In this document: positions 25,286-32,426 of the stretch, piece after piece
How positions within the stretch are numbered: the first letter of the stretch is position 1
Layout of the letters: each line of letters starts with the position of its first letter
Assembly (NCBI RefSeq): GCF_017573465.1
Contig: NZ_JAGEPF010000043.1
Location: 1-64,000, forward strand
DNA length: 64,000 nucleotides
Direction of reading: 5' to 3'
Source of the DNA: Actinomadura violacea
Lineage (GTDB): Bacteria > Actinomycetota > Actinomycetes > Streptosporangiales > Streptosporangiaceae
Position numbers and translations under genes: made by a program
Notes under the pieces: model-generated
Databases searched by the model: none
Told to the model about the DNA's origin: nothing
The model's input: the letters and a program-made list of their open reading frames with translations, nothing else

Positions 25286-25525
25286 GTTGCAGGCAAGCAA
25301 GAGGAAGAGGTCGTCATCCGGCTCACGCGGGACCAAGCGCTCGTCTTGTCAGAGTGGTTGGAACGGCTGCAGATGACGGACCTCGGCCGTGTCGTTGACG
25401 ACTCAGCCGTCTGGGCACCGCTTCATCGAATCGCGGGCACCCTCGACAAGGCACTGCCGGATATCTTCGCCGCCGACTACGCCGAGCGTCTCGATGCCGC
25501 CCGCCGCCGCCTGCGTCCGGAGTGA
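25286..25525 (+). CDS. Small soluble protein, start codon unclear
   Basis: An open frame of about 79 codons reads EEEVVIRLTRDQALVLSEWL, then AVWAPLHRIAGTLDKALPDIF and DYAERLDAARRRLRPE. The amphipathic pattern and W/L spacing are those of a real small protein that I have seen as orphan genes in actinomycetes. The frame has no ATG, GTG or TTG near its logical beginning; only an ATC with AGAGG upstream (25316), a late TTG (25346) or an ATG (25373). Either a rare start is used or the start was lost. Divergent from mobC. Confidence 0.45.
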   Translation, partial: VAGKQEEEVVIRLTRDQALVLSEWLERLQMTDLGRVVDDSAVWAPLHRIAGTLDKALPDIFAADYAERLDAARRRLRPE

Positions 25526-26181
25526 GTCAGCGTTCGTCCATCGGAGACCTGCACAGGCCAGAGGCTCCGAGTTCGCTTGTGCGGTCACGTGCCGCGGGCG
25601 GGTACGTGGTTCCCGATGCAGTTCGATCGGCCTCTTCGAGCACTGTCGCTCCACGCCTTCCGAAACTCGCCCGGTTATCCACAGCGCTGTGGATAACCGG
25701 GCTTGTTCGAGAGACCTGTGCTCGCTTGCCCGTATCGGGGTACTGAGAGCCTTGGCCGGGGGTGCGGCCTAGTGTCTGAGCTTTCTGCCGCGGATTCAGA
25801 CAGAGTTGGTCATGCAGTTTGACGGTGAGCCGCTCAGTGGCCCCGTTGGTGTGAGTGTCGAGTGCGTCCATGTGAGGTGCTCTCCAGCGTTGACTGAATT
25901 CGGACCATTGCGGACTCCTCTCTCCTCGGTTCGGCTGAGTGCTCCGACGGCCACTTCGGCCGCCTGTGTCCCAGCTTCTCTCATCTCACGCTAGGTGGCT
26001 ACTTTAAGCACCGGCGTGGCGTGCTGTTGCTCGAAAGCATCATGGTGGCATTCCAGGGGTTGCCCGGCGGCAGGGCGCGGGAGGTCCCGCCCCTCGCCGA
26101 GCGTTAAGTCGAGTGCCCGGCTCGGATGACAGAGGTGATGGGCGACTCCCTGGTCTGGGGGAGTCGCCCGCCCTCAGCGTT
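25526..26181. other. Long intergenic region with DnaA-box palindrome
   Basis: About 650 bases without a convincing gene, the longest gap in the left half of the element and next to mobC. Short frames on the minus strand (25527-25871 with GGAGAG upstream) have no family character. The main feature is the palindrome described separately at 25669-25702. Position and content fit an oriT or replication origin region. Confidence 0.45.
25669..25702. repeat. 34-bp perfect palindrome containing two opposed DnaA boxes
   Basis: Two 17-base arms (25669-25685 and 25686-25702) are exact reverse complements with no spacer. Each arm contains TTATCCACA, the perfect DnaA-box consensus, at 25675-25683 and reversed at 25688-25696. 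DnaA-box pairs mark replication origins; long palindromes also mark oriT. Which role applies here is inference. Confidence 0.8.
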
Positions 26182-26508
26182 CTACTCGGTGAACAGGTCG
26201 GCCATCGCGGTGTCCGTACGTGCAACGGCCTCACTCAGGGCATCTGCTCGCCCGGCCAGGTAGGCGCGATGCCGTCGATTCTTCTCCTTGGAGGCTCGGT
26301 ATCGAGCCTGCTTCGCTTCCTCTGCCATGGCATCGCGGGAGCGGGCGAAGGCCAAGCCGACGCCGGTCGTGAGTTCGAGCCCAGTCATCTCGTCAGGGAC
26401 GATGAACGCGAGGGGTGGCGGAACCGTGGAACGGCGTCGGACGAGCAGGCGGAGCGCTGGGCGCAGCCTCACGAGGCGGCTTTCCGGTCGAGCGCCCATG
26501 ACGCCCAA
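26182..26508 (-). CDS. Hypothetical protein downstream of ATPase gene
   Basis: A 108-residue protein whose first 30 residues overlap the end of the upstream gene and whose centre (FIVPDEMTGLELTTGVGLAFARSRDAMAEEAKQARYRASKEKNRRHRAYLAGRADALSEAVARTDTAMADLF) is a charged helical region. No family recognised. A later start is possible since the overlapping part looks arginine-rich and artificial. Co-transcribed with the HATPase protein. Confidence 0.45.
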   Translation of the reverse strand: MGVMGARPESRLVRLRPALRLLVRRRSTVPPPLAFIVPDEMTGLELTTGVGLAFARSRDAMAEEAKQARYRASKEKNRRHRAYLAGRADALSEAVARTDTAMADLFTE

Positions 26509-26984
26509 ACGACCTTGCCCGGCTTGGGTGTTGTGACGGGGTACCAGCCCCAGGCGCCGGCGAGCATCGTCGCCAGCCGCAGGCCGCGCCCGCCTTCGTC
26601 GTTGAGCTCCGTGTCCGGGATCTGCGGACGGCCGACCCCGGAGTCACGAACCTCGACGATGAGGTGCTTGGCCGATATCCGGAGCTGGATGAGGATCATC
26701 GCGAGTTCGTCCAGGGCGAGATGATCTTCGGGGAGCAGCTCACCCGTGACGTCGAAGGCATTGGTGACCAGCTCGGAGAGCACCTGCTGGCACTCCCAGC
26801 CGTGATCGGTGTCCAGTCCCCATGCCGACAGCTTGGCTCGTGCGAACGCGCGCACTAGGGGGATCGAGGTTGGCAGAGCGGCCAAACCCACGACATCCCT
26901 GTAGTTGCCGCCGTCGTGCAGCGGGGGCCTTGTGCCAGGCGTCGCAGTGTCGCGGTGTGGGGGTGCGGTCGATGGCACAGACAT
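26469..26984 (-). CDS. Anti-sigma-factor-like HATPase (RsbW type)
   Basis: A 171-residue stand-alone GHKL ATPase. ECQQVLSELVTNAFDVTG is the N box, LIVEVRDSGVGRPQI the G1 box and GGRGLRLATMLAGAWG the G2 box. Such single-domain proteins are abundant in actinomycetes and act as anti-sigma or anti-anti-sigma kinases. GGAGCG precedes the ATG. The upstream region carries GTGACAGT motifs shared with the XRE gene nearby. Confidence 0.82.
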   Translation of the reverse strand: MSVPSTAPPHRDTATPGTRPPLHDGGNYRDVVGLAALPTSIPLVRAFARAKLSAWGLDTDHGWECQQVLSELVTNAFDVTGELLPEDHLALDELAMILIQLRISAKHLIVEVRDSGVGRPQIPDTELNDEGGRGLRLATMLAGAWGWYPVTTPKPGKVVWASWALDRKAAS

Positions 26985-27098
26985 CTTGTCGCTCCTGACT
27001 GTGAACCTGCAGACGGACGACAGCCGGTTCTCGGAAGTCCATTGACCTGTGCTCTCGGGTCGCTAGACAGATGCCAGCGTTCCGACTGTCCTTGCTTT

Positions 27099-27157
27099 GT
27101 GACAGTCACGAGTATGTGATTGTCGTTGATCGCCTGCAAGGGTTTTCGTGACAGTGC
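27099..27157. promoter_or_regulatory. GTGACAGT motifs upstream of the HATPase gene
   Basis: GTGACAGTCAC at 27099-27109 is an inverted repeat around one base, and CGTGACAGTG recurs about 40 bases on. The same ten-base motif, reversed, lies at 28341-28350, just upstream of the XRE-DUF5753 gene. This makes it a candidate operator for that regulator (inference). Confidence 0.4.
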
Positions 27158-27187
27158 GCATCTCTCTCGTTACCCAGATATAAAGAA

Positions 27188-27216
27188 AAGGGTCGAAGTG
27201 TGACACTTCGACCCTT
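27188..27216 (-). terminator. Intrinsic terminator of the XRE-DUF397 unit
   Basis: A perfect 13-bp stem with a three-base loop, followed on the minus strand by TTTTCTTTA. It lies 18 bases after the DUF397 stop, the cleanest intrinsic terminator in the window. Confidence 0.88.
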
Positions 27217-27234
27217 GCTTCACTGGCTGAATGG

Positions 27235-27444
27235 CTACGGCAGACAGTGCCTTCCCTTGCGGACCTCCGCCAAGAAGATCGCCCAAGCGCTCACCTCGAA
27301 CTCAAGCACTGGGCCGGCGTCGCCAGACGCGGTGTCCCGGACGCCGACCCGGTGTCCGTCCGCTCGCCCGGCCTCGACACAGTTGTTGCCCGTTCCGCTG
27401 TACGACGACTTGCGCCATCCGACAAAGCGTTCACGACTGGTCAT
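27235..27444 (-). CDS. DUF397 protein
   Basis: A 69-residue member of DUF397. The hallmarks WRKSSYSGTGNNCVEAG, GVRDTAS and FEVSAWAIFLAEVR are all present. These proteins are paired with XRE-DUF5753 regulators in actinomycetes and modulate them; the partner is immediately upstream with a 10-base gap. Confidence 0.92.
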   Translation of the reverse strand: MTSRERFVGWRKSSYSGTGNNCVEAGRADGHRVGVRDTASGDAGPVLEFEVSAWAIFLAEVRKGRHCLP

Positions 27445-27454
27445 GGTGATCTTC

Positions 27455-28315
27455 CTAGTGCGACGGAAGGGAGCCTGCGACGTCCGTCAGCATCTCGCGT
27501 GACCGCTCGGCCGACAGGGCTGCGCGGATGAGACCTCCGTACACCATCTCGAACTGTGCGGTGTGCTCCGGATCGGTGAGGACGAGGTCGGTGGTCACCG
27601 TCTCCAACGCCACCACATCCGGGTCACCGTCGTCTGGATAGGTGTACATCGAAAACGAACATTCAGGGATGTTGTACCCAGGGATCTCGGCGTCCACAGG
27701 CAGAACCCGCACCGTCACCCGCTCCTCCTGCCGGGACAGGTCGACGATGTGGCCGAGCTGCCGACGGAACACTTCTGCCGGGACCGAACGCCGGCGCAGT
27801 ACCACCTCGTCCAGGATCACCTCGTAGGACGGGCCAGCCGGACGATGCAGCATCCGCTGCCGTCCGACCCGCCCCTTCAGCACGCCGGCGACTTCGGCAT
27901 CGGGCGGCAAGGGCAGCTCGGTGTTGGCCAGGCGTGTGGCGATGAACTCCTCTGTTTGCAGCAGCCCAGGGATCAGGTTCTGCTGGTACTCGCGGATGAC
28001 GCTCGCACCGGCCTCGAGGTTGGCGAACCTGGCCTGGCGTTCACCGATCCCCGACGACTCCCACCAGCCATGCGACGCCGCCTCGGCGGTGATCTGCACG
28101 AGCTGTGTCCACTTGTCGCCCTCGACGCCGAGGACGTCCAGCAGTCGCTGAACATCCTCCTGATTGGGCGCGACGTGTGCGTTCTCCAGCTTGCTGATCA
28201 TCTGTCGGTACACGCCCGACCGCTTGGCCAGGTCCTGTGCAGAGACCCCGGCCTGTTCTCGCAGCTCGCGCAGCTCCGCAGCAAGCCTCAGTCGGCGCAC
28301 GTACGGACTGATCAC
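27455..28315 (-). CDS. XRE-DUF5753 transcriptional regulator (Scr1/WhiJ-like)
   Basis: A 286-residue protein. Residues about 10-70 form the HTH (LRELREQAGVSAQDLAKRSGVYRQMISKLENAHVAPNQEDVQRLLDVLG). Residues about 100-275 are DUF5753 (YQQNLIPGLLQTEEFIATRLA ... YEVILDEVVLRR ... LPVDAEIPGYNIPECSFSMYTYPDDGDPDVVALE). The pair with DUF397 resembles the developmental WhiJ and Scr1 systems. I chose the GTG at 28315 as it gives the family's usual SPYVRRLRLAAEL opening; GTG at 28339 is possible. A terminator follows the pair. Confidence 0.88.
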   Translation of the reverse strand: MISPYVRRLRLAAELRELREQAGVSAQDLAKRSGVYRQMISKLENAHVAPNQEDVQRLLDVLGVEGDKWTQLVQITAEAASHGWWESSGIGERQARFANLEAGASVIREYQQNLIPGLLQTEEFIATRLANTELPLPPDAEVAGVLKGRVGRQRMLHRPAGPSYEVILDEVVLRRRSVPAEVFRRQLGHIVDLSRQEERVTVRVLPVDAEIPGYNIPECSFSMYTYPDDGDPDVVALETVTTDLVLTDPEHTAQFEMVYGGLIRAALSAERSREMLTDVAGSLPSH

Positions 28316-28340
28316 CACTCCACCCCGTGTCCTCGACACC

Positions 28341-28350
28341 GACTGTCACG
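28341..28350. promoter_or_regulatory. GTGACAGT motif upstream of XRE gene
   Basis: On the minus strand CGTGACAGTC lies about 25 bases before the preferred start of the XRE gene and matches the motifs at 27099 and about 27150. Candidate autoregulatory site. Confidence 0.35.
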
Positions 28351-28528
28351 TCTCTAGGACATGGAGCGTATCCACGTCCCGTCCCGCGTGGGGCTGCCTT
28401 CCTTACTCCTACAAGCGCTCCGAACGGGCAGCGCGCATGTCGCGTGACCTGAAGATGCACCGCCCGACCCGAGGAGCGCGAAGTGCTCCAGCGCTCTCCC
28501 GATGCGGATGACGACGGCCGTCGTGAAC

Positions 28529-28906
28529 TCAGGCGTCGGCTGCGTCGCTTTCCGGGGGTGGGCAGCAGGTGCGCAGGTAGTTCTGGAGTTCGGTGAGGGA
28601 TCGCTCTACCGAGGTGGTGTCGACGCGATAGCGGACTTGCTTGCCGTCCTTGCGGGAGGTGAGGAGGCCGCCGCGGCGCAGCAGGGCGAGTTGCTGGGAG
28701 GCGTTGGACTGGCCGATGGCGAGGCGCTCGGCGACGGTGCCGACGGTCAGTTCGACGCCGCCGGCGAACAGTTCGAGCATCTGCTGGCGCTGCTCGCTGG
28801 CCAGGCCCTTGAGGAACTCGCGCAGCTTCTCGCTCGGCGGCTCGACAGCGGCCCCGCAGCCGAGGTCCGGCTCGGGCTGCGAGCTGCTTGCTGCCTGGTC
28901 AGGCAC
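28529..28906 (-). CDS. ArsR-family metalloregulator 1
   Basis: A 125-residue winged-helix repressor. The HTH is TVGTVAERLAIGQSNASQQLALLRRGGLLTSRKDGKQVRYRV. The As(III)-binding CxC of classical ArsR is missing from the recognition region (GVELTVGTV); instead cysteines are at the N-terminal tail (LGCGAAV) and near the end (LRTCCPPPES), so the inducer site is relocated. GTG at 28906 is preceded by GAGGAGG. Divergent from the flavin monooxygenase across a gap holding a 14-bp palindrome. Confidence 0.88.
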   Translation of the reverse strand: MPDQAASSSQPEPDLGCGAAVEPPSEKLREFLKGLASEQRQQMLELFAGGVELTVGTVAERLAIGQSNASQQLALLRRGGLLTSRKDGKQVRYRVDTTSVERSLTELQNYLRTCCPPPESDAADA

Positions 28907-28939
28907 CGATTCCTCCTCTACGTCGCCCCAACATATTAA

Positions 28940-28953
28940 CATTTCATGAAATG
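28940..28953. promoter_or_regulatory. Palindromic operator between arsR1 and monooxygenase
   Basis: CATTTCATGAAATG is a perfect palindrome in an AT-rich stretch, 17 bases before the monooxygenase ATG and 34 bases from the arsR1 start. Outer bases extend the symmetry partly. ArsR proteins bind such AT-rich palindromes; binding here would silence both genes. Confidence 0.6.
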
Positions 28954-28969
28954 ATGTTATGTTGAGGGC

Positions 28970-30031
28970 ATGCCTCAGCGTTCCGACACCATCATCATCG
29001 GGGGCGGCCAGGCCGGTCTCGCCACAGCCCACGTCGCCCGCGAGCTCGGCCTGAGTCCGGTAATCCTGGAGGCCGCCCAGTCCACCGCAGGGTCATGGCC
29101 GCACTACTACGACAGCCTCACGCTGTTCTCTCCGGCTCGCCGCAGCGCCCTGCCTGGCGTTCCGTTCCCTGGTGACCCGAACGGTTACCCGAGGCGTGAT
29201 GAGGTCGTCGCCTACCTGGCCGGCTACGCCGAACGGCTCGACGCCGACGTTCGGACAGCCCACCGTGTGGCAAAGGTTGCCGTCGAGGCGGACGCGGCGT
29301 CCAAGCGCATGTTCGAAGTCGTGGTCGACAACGGCGAGATCTTCACTGCGCCGATCGTCATCGCGGCGACCGGGGCCTTTAGCCGACCGCACCGCCCCGA
29401 CGTACCGGGGCTGGGCTCGTTCACCGGCACGGTGCTTCATTCCTCGCAGTACCGGCGGCCCGAGGAGTTCGCCGGGCAGCGGGTCGTGATCGTGGGTGGC
29501 GGGAACTCGGCGGTCCAGATCGCCATCGAGTTGGCCGGGCAGTCGCGCGTCACGCTGGCCACCCGGCATCCGTTGCGTTTCATGGCACAGCGCGTTCTCG
29601 GCGTCGACATGCACTTGTGGCTGCAGCGCACCGGCTTGGACGCGGCCGGGTGGGCGCGTCCACTGCTGACCGGCGGCAAGGGAACACCGGTCTTCGATAC
29701 CGGCACCTACCGGGCGCAGATCGCCACCGGCAATCCGGACCGGCGCCCCATGTTCACGAGACTGGACGGCGAATCCGTGGTGTGGCAGGACGGGATCCGC
29801 GAGCGCGTCGACGTGGTTCTGCTCGCCACCGGCTTCCGGCCCGGGGTCGGCTATCTCGAGGAGTTGGGCGCGCTCGGCTCGGACGGCGAGCCACTGCACC
29901 GCGGAGGGATCTCCATGACCCATCCGGGACTGGGCTACGTGGGCCTGGAGTGGCAGCGGTCGTTCGCGTCGGCCACCCTGCGGGGCGTCGGCGCCGACGC
30001 CCGCCACGTCCTCACCCGTCTTCGCAAGTAG
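28970..30031 (+). CDS. ArsO-like flavin monooxygenase
   Basis: A 353-residue FAD/NADPH enzyme. TIIIGGGQAGLATAHVARELG is the FAD site, RRPEEFAGQRVVIVGGGNSAVQIAIELA the NADPH site, and VVLLATGFRPGVGYL the late motif of flavin monooxygenases. Proteins of this kind sit in actinobacterial ars operons as ArsO or as organoarsenical-modifying enzymes; the reaction is not established from sequence. Divergent from arsR1, and therefore likely derepressed by arsenite. A paralogue ends the acr3 operon (37347). Confidence 0.85.
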   Translation: MPQRSDTIIIGGGQAGLATAHVARELGLSPVILEAAQSTAGSWPHYYDSLTLFSPARRSALPGVPFPGDPNGYPRRDEVVAYLAGYAERLDADVRTAHRVAKVAVEADAASKRMFEVVVDNGEIFTAPIVIAATGAFSRPHRPDVPGLGSFTGTVLHSSQYRRPEEFAGQRVVIVGGGNSAVQIAIELAGQSRVTLATRHPLRFMAQRVLGVDMHLWLQRTGLDAAGWARPLLTGGKGTPVFDTGTYRAQIATGNPDRRPMFTRLDGESVVWQDGIRERVDVVLLATGFRPGVGYLEELGALGSDGEPLHRGGISMTHPGLGYVGLEWQRSFASATLRGVGADARHVLTRLRK

Positions 30032-30091
30032 GTCTGCACAAGGAGCACGCTCGCGCGAGGAAGTTGGGGATGGGCGGCCGGTGTGGAGGGT

Positions 30092-30457
30092 TCAGGACGT
30101 GGTGAGCGCGGGCAGCGCGAACAGGCCGGACAGCCGGGTGAGCCGTTCAGGCACCACCCGGTAGTACACCCAGGTCCCGCGCCGCTCACCGTCGATCAGC
30201 CCGGCTTGGCGGAGCACCTTCAGGTGATGGGAGATGGTGGGGGCGGTCAACTCGAAGGCGCCGGTCAGGTCGCACACGCACGCCTCGCCCTCCTCGGCCG
30301 AGGCGATCATGTTCAGCAACCGCAACCGGACCGGGTCCGACAGCGCCTTGAACACCCCGGCCAGTTCGGCGGCCTCCTGCTCGCTCAGGGCGGGCCCGCT
30401 CAGCGGCGCGCAGCACACCGGGTCGGTGACGTCTTCCAACTCCAACAACTTAGACAT
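30092..30457 (-). CDS. ArsR-family metalloregulator 2
   Basis: A 121-residue ArsR protein with the classical As(III) site: CVCDLTGAF at the start of the DNA-recognition region, and the HTH TAPTISHHLKVLRQAGLIDGERRGTWVYYRV. An extra CC occurs near residue 14. ATG at 30457 chosen because the residues before it look random. Divergent from the small protein and cysteine-rich flavoprotein unit at 30535. Confidence 0.9.
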   Translation of the reverse strand: MSKLLELEDVTDPVCCAPLSGPALSEQEAAELAGVFKALSDPVRLRLLNMIASAEEGEACVCDLTGAFELTAPTISHHLKVLRQAGLIDGERRGTWVYYRVVPERLTRLSGLFALPALTTS

Positions 30458-30534
30458 GGCTCTAATTTGACATCTATCTATGCAGCGATGCAAACTGGCG
30501 CCTGCTTCGAAGAACGTCTAAACAAGGGGTTGTG

Positions 30535-30696
30535 ATGAAGACGCTGCTCACCCGGATCACCGCTCAGCACAGCACCGCACGCTCCGGCGGGCACGTCACC
30601 TTCCGCGACGACCTCGGGGAGGTCTGCACCAGCGCCTGCCGTGCGGCCGCCCACCGCGACCGAGTGGCCACCGCCGCCCACCACGCCCGTCTCTGA
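30535..30696 (+). CDS. Small protein ahead of the cysteine-rich flavoprotein
   Basis: A 53-residue protein: MKTLLTRITAQHSTARSGG, then HVTFRDDLGEVCTSACRAAAHRDRVATAAHHARL. The strand-turn-CTSAC-helix look is that of a conserved small actinobacterial protein and the two cysteines are spaced CxxxC. AAGGGG precedes the ATG. It leads the unit with the flavoprotein (52 bases downstream) and the MFS pump. Confidence 0.65.
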   Translation: MKTLLTRITAQHSTARSGGHVTFRDDLGEVCTSACRAAAHRDRVATAAHHARL

Positions 30697-30748
30697 CCTG
30701 GACCGCCCACTCTGCAAGGCCACCTACGCAACGCAGCTAGGAGAGATC

Positions 30749-32422
30749 ATGAGCGAGAACGACCAGCACCAGGAGTCCGCCGAGCAAGCGCCCGAGCATG
30801 CGGCGGGCGGCTGTTGCGGGGTCAGCAGTTGCTGTACCGACGCCGAGCAGTCCCTGGACCCGGCGGTCACCGTGATCGAGGCCAAGACCAGCGCCGGGTG
30901 CGGGTGTGTCGAGGACGCCGACTCCGGCGACCTGCCGGTGGTGGTCATCGGGGCGGGGCCGGTCGGGTTGGCCGCTGCCGCTCATCTGGCGGAACGCGGT
31001 CTGGACTTCGTGGTCCTGGAGGCCGGAGAGGCCGCCGGGGCGGCGATCTCCGCATGGGGACACGTCCGGCTGTTCTCGCCGTGGCGGTATGACACCGACG
31101 CCGCCGCCCGCCGTCTGCTGGAGCCCACCGGGTGGACGCTGCCCGATCCGGAGGCGCTGCCGACCGGCGCCGAGCTGGTCCGCGACTACCTGGCCCCGCT
31201 GACGCGGGTGCCTGAGCTGGCCGGACGGATCCGTACCGGCACTCGCGTGATCGCCGTCGCCCGGCGCGGCGTGGACGTGACCCGCACCGTCGGCCGCGAC
31301 GAGCAGCCGCTGCTGGTCCGCACCGTCGGCCCGGACGGCGCCGTCACCGACCTCACCGCCCGTGCCGTCATCGACGCCTCGGGGACCTGGGGCCGCAGCA
31401 ACCCGCTCGGCCACTCCGGCCTGCTCGCCCCAGGCGAGGAGCAGGCCGCCCCTTACCTGACCGGTCCGCTGCCGGACGTGCTGGACCGCGACCGCGACCG
31501 CTTCGCCGGCAAGCACACACTCGTGGTCGGCATGGGCCACTCGGCCGCCAACACCCTCCTCGCCCTCGCCGAACTCGCCAAGACCGCGCCCGGCACCCGC
31601 ATCACCTGGGCCGTCCGCGGCGCCTCGGTAGCCCGCTTGTACGGCGGCGGCGACGCCGATGGCCTCCCCGCCCGCGGCGCGCTCGGCACCCGCCTCAAGG
31701 CCGCGGTGGAAGGCGGCGAGATCGACCTGGTACGCAGTTTCACGATCACCGGATTCGCCAGCCCTGACGCGGGCCCGGCCGCCGGCCCGGTGAGCGTCAT
31801 AGGCGTGACCCCGGACGGTGAGTGCGTCATCGAGGCCGACGCCGTGGTGGCGGCTACCGGGTTCCGTCCCGACCTGGACATGCTCCGCGAAGTCCGGGTC
31901 GAGCTCGACCCGGCCACCGAGGCACCGGTTCGCCTGGCGCCGATGATCGACCCCAATTTCCACTCCTGCGGCACCGTTCCGCCGCACGGCGAGCGCGACC
32001 TCGCCCATCCCGAGACGGGCTTCTATCTGGTCGGGATGAAGAGCTACGGCCGCGCCCCGACGTTCCTGATGGCCACCGGCTACGAGCAGGTCCGCTCCGT
32101 GGTCGCCGCGCTCGCCGGAGACCGAGCCGCCGCCGACGCCGTCGAACTCGACCTCCCCGAAACCGGCGTCTGCTCCACCAACCTGATCACCGAAGACCAG
32201 CTGCCCGGCGCGGCTGCGGGCGATGGCTGCGGCACCTCTTGCAGCACCGAGCCCGCCGAGGCGCCCGTCACGGTCATCGCAGGCGACGCTGGAGGCGGCT
32301 CGTGCTGCGGTGGATCGGCGCCCGAGCCGGTGACCATCGGCATCGGCGTTCCGGCCGGGTTGGGCTTTGCGACCGGTCGCGTCCACGGCTACTCCGGCGA
32401 CACCGAACGCGGCGACAACTGA
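30749..32422 (+). CDS. Flavoprotein oxidoreductase with cysteine-rich ends
   Basis: A 557-residue FAD/NAD(P) enzyme. Two Rossmann sites: VVVIGAGPVGLAAAAHLAERG near residue 63 and HTLVVGMGHSAANTLLAL near 250, with VVAATGFRPDLDML near 360. Both ends bear cysteine clusters that the core family lacks: GGCCGVSSCC and SAGCGC in the first 50 residues, and CSTN, GCGTSCS and SCCGG in the last 70. These look like soft-metal ligands. AGGAGAG precedes the ATG. The setting (ArsR2, MFS pump) points to arsenic or another thiophilic metal; the reaction is unknown. Confidence 0.82.
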   Translation: MSENDQHQESAEQAPEHAAGGCCGVSSCCTDAEQSLDPAVTVIEAKTSAGCGCVEDADSGDLPVVVIGAGPVGLAAAAHLAERGLDFVVLEAGEAAGAAISAWGHVRLFSPWRYDTDAAARRLLEPTGWTLPDPEALPTGAELVRDYLAPLTRVPELAGRIRTGTRVIAVARRGVDVTRTVGRDEQPLLVRTVGPDGAVTDLTARAVIDASGTWGRSNPLGHSGLLAPGEEQAAPYLTGPLPDVLDRDRDRFAGKHTLVVGMGHSAANTLLALAELAKTAPGTRITWAVRGASVARLYGGGDADGLPARGALGTRLKAAVEGGEIDLVRSFTITGFASPDAGPAAGPVSVIGVTPDGECVIEADAVVAATGFRPDLDMLREVRVELDPATEAPVRLAPMIDPNFHSCGTVPPHGERDLAHPETGFYLVGMKSYGRAPTFLMATGYEQVRSVVAALAGDRAAADAVELDLPETGVCSTNLITEDQLPGAAAGDGCGTSCSTEPAEAPVTVIAGDAGGGSCCGGSAPEPVTIGIGVPAGLGFATGRVHGYSGDTERGDN

Positions 32423-32426
32423 CCCG

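Noticed and set aside
25527..25871. A 114-residue minus-strand frame with GGAGAG upstream, covering the DnaA-box palindrome
   Set aside because: No recognisable domain pattern and composition like the intergenic surroundings; kept as non-coding.
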